Shown here: piece after piece, positions 23,989 through 30,609 of the stretch
Layout of the letters: the number at the start of each line of letters is the position of its first letter
Position numbering within the stretch: position 1 is the stretch's first letter
Origin: Bacteroidales bacterium UBA1392
GTDB lineage: Bacteria > Bacteroidota > Bacteroidia > Bacteroidales > UBA932
Assembly (NCBI GenBank): GCA_002305275.1
Contig: DBQO01000027.1
Location: 1-30,609 of the forward strand
Reading direction: 5' to 3'
DNA length: 30,609 bases
Position numbers and translations under genes: made by a program
The notes under the pieces: generated by a model
The model's input: the letters and a program-made list of their open reading frames with translations, nothing else
Database searches by the model: none
Told to the model about the DNA's origin: nothing

Positions 23989-26328
23989 TTATAACCTCTT
24001 CCTTTCACTTTCGCCGGCACCGGTACCCTTGTATTTGCTCTTTACGTTGTTGAATTTGTAACGAATAGTGATGACAAACTCATTAGCATCGAGGCGTGTG
24101 CTCTCAAGTATCTGATACACTCCGCTTAAGAGATGCCTTTTTTCATGTCTGAGTGCAAAGAGATCCAGACCCCTTACTTCCACTATAAGAGCATCATTGA
24201 AGAAAGATTTGCTCAAAGCTATCTCAAGTTCGTGCAGTGGCTCGACCATCTCATAGGCTAAAATATGCCCCTTACCCTGTAAATTGTATTCCACATTAAG
24301 CATAAAACCTTTAGGAAAAGAGAAAGTGTTTCCCATGGCGAAAAGTAAGACCGGTTTTGTCAGTTCAACATCTTCTCCCAAATAGCTGAGCGTAAGCCAC
24401 TGCTTACTAATGCCGAGAGAAATGCGAGGCGTCCAAAAACCAATGGTTGGAGAGGCTGAGACTCTGGCATTAATCATGGGAAAATTTTTGCCGTAGTTAA
24501 TGGGACGAAGCACGATAATATTAGGCAGATCCGGTTGAGCCGTAGCTGCATTTATAATGGCATCCTTAAAGACCTGGTAGGTGACGGACAACTGCATGAA
24601 TTTCCAAACCGCAGACAACGAGAGGTCCTGGCTTATTTGTGGTTTGAGTGTGGGATTTCCTCTGGAAATGCCGTACCTGCCCAAATAGGATGAGATATTT
24701 GTCAGTTGGTGATAGAGGGGGCGACGAGCCTTGGCAGTGTAACTCAGTTGCAACTGAACCGGTCCTGCGACTGCACTCAGAGATGCGTGAGGGAAGAAAT
24801 GGTTGTACTTGTGACTCCTCTCTTCATCGTACTTTCCATTTTCTTCAAAACCGGAATCAACATGCTCATACCGCACTCCGGCTGAAAAAGAACCGAAGGG
24901 GAGTGGATGACTGTACTCTGCAAAAGCAGCGGCATTATGCTCTATTAATTTATTGTCTATGCTGGGTACAAATTTTTCAGGGGTTCGGTAATCTTCCTCA
25001 TATTCGGTCCAGGTATATTCACTTCCTGCAGAGAGTTTTCCTCCAAGCAACGGATAGGAAAGAACAAGTTTAGAGGCCATAAGACGGTTTGCCATACCGT
25101 TGATAGTATGCACGTCACGACTCGCCTTCATTTCACTTCGCTCATTAAAAACTATGCTATCAAGCGCGCCTCCATGCTGAATGTCTGCATTGAAGTCAAT
25201 CTCAAGATCACCAATGGTACCATTGTAGTAAACGTTTGCCCGCTGAGTGACACCCGCGAAACTCTTACCATACGCAGGTATTTGGACATTATCATCGAGG
25301 GTTCCATCCAAGTAGGTTCTTATATGAAGATCCTGCGTCGATCTACCCCCAAAAAACACATAGGGATAGTAGCGAAATCCAACTGAATGTTTAGGATTGA
25401 ACTGATAGTTGAATCCCAAAACCGGAGTCATGGTTCGTACCTCGTTGGAATATGTCAAATTCTTTTGCAATTCGAGCAGATTTTGTGACCGGAGGCTCTG
25501 AGTTATCTCGGAAAAAGAGTCAGGCGCTGATTTGTCATATCCAAGAGAGGCAAAGATGTCCAGATTGTTATATCTATAGTTGAGGTTGAGCTGTTCAATC
25601 AAATCTAGTTTTCCGTGATGAATAAAGGTACTTGAACGGAGATCAAAGCTGAGTCCGTCACCCTCTCTCTTAATTGTTTTAAGTCGGATTACCGCTTTTA
25701 CAGCGGCATCGTAACGGGCACCCGGATTGGTGATCACCTCCGCCTCGTGGATATCTTCGGAACTGAGCAGCTCCAATTCGGAATTGTCACGCACCATTCG
25801 CCCATCAATGTATATTAATGGAGTACCCTTCCCTAAGACCTCAAAAGTACCGTTTTTACCTATTACTCCCGGCAGTCTTTGCAGCACGTCTTTTGCCGAA
25901 CCGGCCTTGGAAAGCACACAACCCTTTATAGGGGTAACGAAAGCATCATCGCGAAGCACTGTCCTGGGAAGCTGACTCTTAAGTAATGCTCCACATAATA
26001 TCTCAGAACAGGGTTGCAACTGTATAATACCTACATCGTCACAATCTACCACAGTACACTGTGTGTCATATCCCATAAATGAGATCCTAAGCAGGTCCGA
26101 TTTACTTGTTGCCTCCACGGAGAAGTATCCGGAGGTGTCTGTAACCGTGCCGTTGACAAAAGTGGAATCAGCTTTTAGAAGTACCACGTTAGCGTAAGCA
26201 ACAGGGAGATTATTTTCGTCAATTACTTTACCTTTAATAGTCTGAGTCTGTGCCTCTGCTGTAATGCCGGCAAAAAAGAGCAACAGCATAGCTGCCGCAA
26301 TAAGTATCTTTTTGAAAAGTTGGTTCAT
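23989..26328 (-). CDS. Outer-membrane beta-barrel (TonB-receptor-like) protein with carboxypeptidase-regulatory domain
   Basis: A 779-residue outer-membrane protein. A signal peptide (cleavage after ITAEAQ) is followed by a CarboxypepD-regulatory-like domain (about 30-115, IKGKVIDENNLPVAYANVVLL). A plug-like segment comes next (about 130-215, AGSAKDVLQRLPGVIGKNGTFEVLGKGTPLIYIDGR), and then a long barrel. This is the layout of the Bacteroidota outer-membrane beta-barrel family related to TonB-dependent receptors. The chain ends in a charged tail after the last strand (FVITIRYKFNN), so it does not finish with the usual terminal Phe. The ligand is unknown and no lipoprotein partner lies next to it. 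The upstream fbp gene ends 72 bases away. Confidence 0.87.
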   Translation of the reverse strand: MNQLFKKILIAAAMLLLFFAGITAEAQTQTIKGKVIDENNLPVAYANVVLLKADSTFVNGTVTDTSGYFSVEATSKSDLLRISFMGYDTQCTVVDCDDVGIIQLQPCSEILCGALLKSQLPRTVLRDDAFVTPIKGCVLSKAGSAKDVLQRLPGVIGKNGTFEVLGKGTPLIYIDGRMVRDNSELELLSSEDIHEAEVITNPGARYDAAVKAVIRLKTIKREGDGLSFDLRSSTFIHHGKLDLIEQLNLNYRYNNLDIFASLGYDKSAPDSFSEITQSLRSQNLLELQKNLTYSNEVRTMTPVLGFNYQFNPKHSVGFRYYPYVFFGGRSTQDLHIRTYLDGTLDDNVQIPAYGKSFAGVTQRANVYYNGTIGDLEIDFNADIQHGGALDSIVFNERSEMKASRDVHTINGMANRLMASKLVLSYPLLGGKLSAGSEYTWTEYEEDYRTPEKFVPSIDNKLIEHNAAAFAEYSHPLPFGSFSAGVRYEHVDSGFEENGKYDEERSHKYNHFFPHASLSAVAGPVQLQLSYTAKARRPLYHQLTNISSYLGRYGISRGNPTLKPQISQDLSLSAVWKFMQLSVTYQVFKDAIINAATAQPDLPNIIVLRPINYGKNFPMINARVSASPTIGFWTPRISLGISKQWLTLSYLGEDVELTKPVLLFAMGNTFSFPKGFMLNVEYNLQGKGHILAYEMVEPLHELEIALSKSFFNDALIVEVRGLDLFALRHEKRHLLSGVYQILESTRLDANEFVITIRYKFNNVKSKYKGTGAGESERKRL

Positions 26329-26400
26329 AGATTAAAACGGTTGCTACTATTTTATAAGACGCTGGAATAACAGGATTGTTGCAATATTATAAAGAGAAAT

Positions 26401-28392
26401 TCAACCTTTTATTGTCTCTTTTATGAGTCCGGTGCGGTATGCTTCAAGCAAACGAAGCAGTGCGGCAATCTGGCCGCCTATCTCTTTACCATTGTCGGTA
26501 TCCTTAACGAGCATCCTTTGTGTCGTATAATCGACAACAAAACGTGTCGCTTTAACTTCAACACCATGCTCTATGGCCTGACGGGTAGATGTGAAGGGTT
26601 CATGCTGTACCAACTGCATCCCGTGAGAATTGAATATTAGCGTATAACCCGCGATACCGGTTTCCGACTGGTATGCTCGTGAAAAACCGCCATCAATAAT
26701 CAGCATCTTGCCACCTGCACGGATTGGAGACTCTCCCTTGATAGTCTTGACAGGTACATGGCCATTTATGATATGACGATTTCTACCTTTGACGCCGAAT
26801 TCATCCAAAATCATATCACATACCGATTCTTTCTCACGAAGAGTATAATAATGTCCCTTTGGTTCTTTATGTAGCGCCTTATCGGCAATGAAAGAGCGTT
26901 CGAAAGTGGTCATCTTCTTTTTATCGAATGCTACCGAATCGGGACCGCACCAGAGATACCACATATAATCAACGGCGAAACTGTGTTCCGGAGTACCAAC
27001 TTCGCCGTAATAAGACTTTCTGATCAGAGTGTCCACTTTATCCAACAATGCTTTTCCTGAATAGTCTACTCCATCCAACCTGACACTCTTGAAAGTACCA
27101 TCCTCATTGAGTGGAATGGAGGCATGAAATATCAAGTTGCCGTTTCTAACGAGGTAGAGACTCCCTTTACTCATCAAAAAATCTATATGTCTGCAAAGAC
27201 GATCGCAACTGACAAAAGAACGGTGTAATTTGGCCACCAGCTCCTCCTCTTCCGGAGTAAGGCGGTAGGGATCAGCAGGATCTACAGTCGGGAAATTGTT
27301 ATCAAGCATCGTATATTCCACACCGTCGATAGTTATTGTCCCCTTATCAAAATTTACATTGTGGAAAAGGTTGCGGTCAGCCATTTCAAACTCAGGTCTG
27401 CTTTCGATAATCGCTGCCTCGAGTTTGAACTGCAAAATTGAAATAGCTTTCATCATCTGGGCAATCAGATGCGCACTACGGTTGCTGTATTTGTCATCGG
27501 CAAAATGGAGGCGTGGCTGGAAGGCATTGCAAGGATCTCCTGCATAGGTGTGCATAGCAAAGGTAGCCAGGGGCAGCAGATTTATTCCATATCCCTCTTC
27601 AAGTGTCCTGAGATTGCCGTAACGCATACAGATGCGTATCACATTTGCGATACAGCTATCATTGCCAGATGCAGCTCCCATCCAAAGGATATCGTGATTG
27701 CCCCACTGTACATCCACATCGTGATAGTTAATCAGAGTTTCCATTACAATATGAGCACCCGGACCCCTGTCATATATGTCTCCCACTATGTGCAGAGAAT
27801 CTATAGCCAGACGTTGAATCAGATCACAAAGCGCGATTACGAAATCATCTGCCCTATCGAGTTCGATAATGTTGGAAAGAATGTTTTTTAAGTAAGCCTG
27901 CTTGTTAGGATCTGAAAGAGACTCGTGCATCAGTTCCTCTATTATGTAGGAATACTTTTTGGGCATTGCCTTTCTCACTTTCGAACGTGTGTACTTGGAA
28001 GAGACCCGTTGGCAGATTTTCACCAGCTGTATCAGCGTAATCATGTACCATTCGTCAATATGGCTCTCCTTAGATTTAACTATGGCAAGTCTTTCACGCG
28101 GATAGTATATCAATGTACACAAATCGCGTTTCTCCAGCTCTCTCAATGTATCCCCAAACTCCTCATTAACCTTGCGTTCGATGGTTCCTGAGGCATTCTT
28201 CAGCACGTGACGGAAGGCCTCATACTCACCATGTATGTCAGTAAGAAAGTGTTCTGTCCCCTTTGGAAGGTTGAGTATTGCCTGAAGATTAATGATCTCC
28301 GTACTGGCTTCAGCTATAGTTGGGAAGCTCTTCGACAATAGTTTCAGATACCTGAGTTCATTTTCGTCAAATGAGGCATTAGCTCTATTCAT
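26401..28392 (-). CDS. fbp: Fructose-1,6-bisphosphatase, class 3
   Basis: It hydrolyses fructose 1,6-bisphosphate to fructose 6-phosphate, a committed step of gluconeogenesis in the cytoplasm. The 663-residue protein has the size and metallophosphatase motifs of class-3 (Firmicutes/Bacteroidota-type) enzymes: FLTDIHGEYEAF near residue 37, GDIYDRGPGAHIV near 203 and WGNHDILWMGAASGN near 230, which supply the metal-binding Asp, His and Asn. A later NGHVPVK segment gives a further His. It is unrelated to the class-1 enzyme of E. coli. It lies 37 bases after ftcD on the same strand, with no promoter seen between them. Confidence 0.95.
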   Translation of the reverse strand: MNRANASFDENELRYLKLLSKSFPTIAEASTEIINLQAILNLPKGTEHFLTDIHGEYEAFRHVLKNASGTIERKVNEEFGDTLRELEKRDLCTLIYYPRERLAIVKSKESHIDEWYMITLIQLVKICQRVSSKYTRSKVRKAMPKKYSYIIEELMHESLSDPNKQAYLKNILSNIIELDRADDFVIALCDLIQRLAIDSLHIVGDIYDRGPGAHIVMETLINYHDVDVQWGNHDILWMGAASGNDSCIANVIRICMRYGNLRTLEEGYGINLLPLATFAMHTYAGDPCNAFQPRLHFADDKYSNRSAHLIAQMMKAISILQFKLEAAIIESRPEFEMADRNLFHNVNFDKGTITIDGVEYTMLDNNFPTVDPADPYRLTPEEEELVAKLHRSFVSCDRLCRHIDFLMSKGSLYLVRNGNLIFHASIPLNEDGTFKSVRLDGVDYSGKALLDKVDTLIRKSYYGEVGTPEHSFAVDYMWYLWCGPDSVAFDKKKMTTFERSFIADKALHKEPKGHYYTLREKESVCDMILDEFGVKGRNRHIINGHVPVKTIKGESPIRAGGKMLIIDGGFSRAYQSETGIAGYTLIFNSHGMQLVQHEPFTSTRQAIEHGVEVKATRFVVDYTTQRMLVKDTDNGKEIGGQIAALLRLLEAYRTGLIKETIKG

Positions 28393-28429
28393 TTTTATGG
28401 CATTAAGGTTAAGTTAAAATAATGCGGTA

Positions 28430-30136
28430 TCAGATTTTTTCATTACAGATGGCGATCACATGTTCACGACGTACGTCAGCCTCTGCTGCAATCGCAGCTG
28501 CTTCTGCCAAAAGAGCATCAGCTGTAGCACGCTCTTTTAATCCCGCTGCATTGATCTTAACATTGAGCCAGGCGCCATGCACTGCAGACCATACGGCTAA
28601 TGCTCCCACACCTGCATCTGATACTGAGTTGGGGTTGCCTTCGGCAGCCATCGCATCCAAGAGGTCAAAGGCTGTAAATGCAGTTTTCATCGTTTCAAGA
28701 GGCACACGCGTGGCATAAAGGGTGGCATCCTGAATAGCTGCGGCACGAGCTGCTTTCTCCTCATCGGAGCCCTTTGGCAGTGAAAATGCCTCCATTATGC
28801 GATTGAATGCATTCGTATCTTCATCCACTAAATGGAGCATTTGCGCCATGATCTGCTGTCCCTTCTCAGCCCATTCCGAAAACTTCTCCCAATCGGCATC
28901 CCAACCCGGCTTGTGTGAAGAGAGATTAGCCACCATTGTACCCAACGCTGCACCAAGAGCTCCCATATAGGCTGAGATTGAGCCGCCACCGGGGGCAGGA
29001 GACTCGCTGGCTGTCTCAAATGCAAAACCGGCACATGTCATATCCACCAATTTTCGGGGAGCACCTGCCGCCTCCGCATCTTCCATCAGATATTCAATTA
29101 CCTTTTCACGAGGATTGAAAGGTTTTAGGTCATCCAGTCCCATTGATTTGACTGCAATCTTGATTATCTCATCCTCGGAAACTCCAAGACTGCGTTGCTG
29201 TTTTTTAAGATAATGCTTGCCAGCGTCTATGAGTACCTTTTTGGGAATGAGACCCACTATTTCAGAGCCAGTCACGCGGATACCTCTGTTTTGTGCAGCC
29301 CTGCTTACTTCATCAAAGGCTATGTGAACCGGTGTCTGAGAAATATCGGTAACATTCATCGAGACTTGTGCGATACCGTACTCTTCGATAAACCATCCAA
29401 TGGCCTTACAACCCTTGAGAGTGCCGGGGATCCAAATCTCTTTACCATTTTCATCTCTTACCACTTTACCTGTAATAGGGTCGCCCTCACGTTTTTTTCT
29501 CCCTTTTTCCCGAACGTCAAAAGCGATGGCGTTGGCGCGACGGGTGGAGGTTGTGTTTAGATTGTAATTGATTGCTATAAGAAAATCACGAGCTCCAATC
29601 ATAGTGCAGCCGGTGTGTGCCACTCTATCATTGAATACGGCAGGGCCAAAATCGGGTTTCCAGTCGGGATCCTTAAATTTATCGGCGATACCCTCGTATT
29701 CGCCGGAACGGCAGTTAGCGAGATTGCGTCTTTCGGGACGGAATGCTGCACTTTCGTAACAATATACCGGAATTCCCAGTTCATCTCCTACTCTTTTAGC
29801 CAGTCCGCGTGCCAGTTCGGCACACTCTTCCATAGTAACATTTGCAATCGGAATGAGGGGGCATACGTCCGTGGCGCCCATTCGGGGATGCTCTCCGTGG
29901 TGATGACGCATATCGATGACTTCACCGGCCTTTTTAATGGCCCGGAAAGCTGCCTCAACCACTGCCTCAGGAGTACCTACAAAGGTTACAACCGTACGAT
30001 TGGTGGCTGCACCCGGATCCACGTTGAGGAGATTGACTCCTTCTATTTTCTCTATTTCGGCCGTAATATGGCCAATTATCTGCATATCGCGTCCCTCGCT
30101 GAAATTGGGGACGCATTCAATGATTTTACGTGTCAT
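28430..30136 (-). CDS. ftcD: Fused glutamate formimidoyltransferase / formimidoyltetrahydrofolate cyclodeaminase
   Basis: The N-terminal half moves the formimino group from N-formimino-glutamate to tetrahydrofolate; the C-terminal half cyclises it and releases ammonia. This ends histidine breakdown and feeds one-carbon metabolism. Residues 1 to about 330 are the transferase, with MRHHHGEHPRMGATDVCPLIP near residue 76 holding the expected catalytic His, and VPNFSEGRD at the start. Residues about 355-568 are the cyclodeaminase, with SPAPGGGSISAYMGALGAAL near 377 and a helical end. The 568-residue length matches bifunctional FTCD. No other hut gene lies in the window. A hydrolase gene ends 29 bases upstream. 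Confidence 0.96.
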   Translation of the reverse strand: MTRKIIECVPNFSEGRDMQIIGHITAEIEKIEGVNLLNVDPGAATNRTVVTFVGTPEAVVEAAFRAIKKAGEVIDMRHHHGEHPRMGATDVCPLIPIANVTMEECAELARGLAKRVGDELGIPVYCYESAAFRPERRNLANCRSGEYEGIADKFKDPDWKPDFGPAVFNDRVAHTGCTMIGARDFLIAINYNLNTTSTRRANAIAFDVREKGRKKREGDPITGKVVRDENGKEIWIPGTLKGCKAIGWFIEEYGIAQVSMNVTDISQTPVHIAFDEVSRAAQNRGIRVTGSEIVGLIPKKVLIDAGKHYLKKQQRSLGVSEDEIIKIAVKSMGLDDLKPFNPREKVIEYLMEDAEAAGAPRKLVDMTCAGFAFETASESPAPGGGSISAYMGALGAALGTMVANLSSHKPGWDADWEKFSEWAEKGQQIMAQMLHLVDEDTNAFNRIMEAFSLPKGSDEEKAARAAAIQDATLYATRVPLETMKTAFTAFDLLDAMAAEGNPNSVSDAGVGALAVWSAVHGAWLNVKINAAGLKERATADALLAEAAAIAAEADVRREHVIAICNEKI

Positions 30137-30165
30137 TATAAGTTTTTAAGGTTATTATCTATTCG

Positions 30166-30609
30166 TTAGTACTCGTGGTCATTCATTACCATCTTTATCT
30201 GAGGGTCAATTTCCGCCCTTAAAGCTTTGGGATTGAGTTCGAAATAGTGGTAGGGATAGAGAACTGCCGGTTTGATGGTGTTGGCTGCCCTTATGAACTC
30301 CTCATCGGGCATTGTGTAGGGAAGATTTTTGGGAAGAAATGCAATGTCGATATCCTTGAGGGTTTTCATAAATGGGGTGAACTCGGTATCGCCCGCAAAA
30401 TAGACTTTGAATCCTCCGAAATCAAGAAGATAACCGTTACCTACTCCTTCGGGATGGAAAGGACGATCCTGGTCATTGAGGTTGTTGATATTATAAGCGG
30501 GGACAGCGTTAATAGTAACACCATCGAGAGTGCAGCTTTCACCGTTCTCCAGCACTTCATAGTTATAATGTTTTCTTGGCACCACGGGAGGCACAACCAA
30601 GATCGTATG
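30166..30609 (-). CDS. Metallo-beta-lactamase-fold hydrolase, C-terminal part (cut by window end)
   Basis: The reading frame is open to the last base, so the start and the HxHxDH metal motif lie beyond the window. The visible 147 codons hold the second half of an MBL fold: GYLLDFGGFKVYFAGDTEFTPFM, with the metal-bridging Asp of the GDT motif, then IDIAFLPKN and AVLYPYHYFELNP with the last metal-binding His. The pattern is that of UlaG-like or YcbL-like MBL hydrolases of unknown substrate. The stop lies 29 bases before ftcD on the same strand, so co-transcription is likely. Confidence 0.85.
   Translation of the reverse strand, partial: HTILVVPPVVPRKHYNYEVLENGESCTLDGVTINAVPAYNINNLNDQDRPFHPEGVGNGYLLDFGGFKVYFAGDTEFTPFMKTLKDIDIAFLPKNLPYTMPDEEFIRAANTIKPAVLYPYHYFELNPKALRAEIDPQIKMVMNDHEY

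Overview
The window is a piece of a Bacteroidota chromosome, most likely order Bacteroidales. The evidence is the gene set (a TonB-dependent receptor paired with a DUF4249 lipoprotein, a carboxypeptidase-regulatory-domain outer-membrane receptor, single-chain PFOR, class-3 fructose-bisphosphatase, fused FtcD), lipoproteins with Bacteroidota-style leaders, and repeated promoters of the form TTG-N(17-21)-TAnnTTTG, the Bacteroidota -33/-7 type. I cannot name the genus.

Left part (1-12128). A minus-strand pair encodes an HdeD-like membrane protein and, upstream of it, a 1776-residue alpha-2-macroglobulin lipoprotein with an intact thioester motif. Divergent from it is penicillin-binding protein 1C, with both -7 boxes overlapping in one 10-bp palindrome. 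Macroglobulin and PBP1C are an established periplasmic partnership (E. coli yfhM/pbpC). Then come tRNA-His(GTG) with an encoded CCA and a very strong hairpin terminator, and a minus-strand operon of TonB receptor plus DUF4249 lipoprotein.

Middle (about 12222-18538). A compact integrated mobile element of about 6.3 kb sits in the 3' end of tRNA-Arg(CCG). It carries a tyrosine recombinase, an unknown 379-aa protein, a MerR/excisionase-type HTH protein, an unknown 166-aa protein, a replication initiator resembling the filamentous-phage gene II/X family, a small-terminase-like HTH protein and a cargo lipoprotein. Arm-type repeats lie inside both att ends, an 18-bp repeat lies before two genes, and there is a 17-bp perfect inverted repeat. 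No capsid, morphogenesis ATPase, relaxase or conjugation gene is visible, so it looks like a replicating satellite or a minimal mobile element. Read by eye, it contains no GATC, AGCT, CATG, CCGG, GCGC or CGCG, although all six occur in the flanking chromosome. This is a strong sign of selection by restriction enzymes in many hosts. On entry the element replaced the tRNA's encoded CCA end and its terminator; the old CCA end and old terminator remain at the far side of the element.

Right part (18628-30609). Mostly minus-strand housekeeping genes: PFOR (pyruvate to acetyl-CoA, reduced ferredoxin), fabD (fatty-acid synthesis), an outer-membrane TonB-type receptor, class-3 fructose-1,6-bisphosphatase (gluconeogenesis), FtcD (histidine breakdown, folate one-carbon transfer) and a metallo-beta-lactamase-fold hydrolase cut by the window end. 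One plus-strand gene of unknown function (226 aa, secreted) lies between PFOR and fabD. No gene-free stretch exceeds 300 bases; the longest, 12129-12413, holds the old tRNA terminator, attL, arm sites and the integrase promoter.
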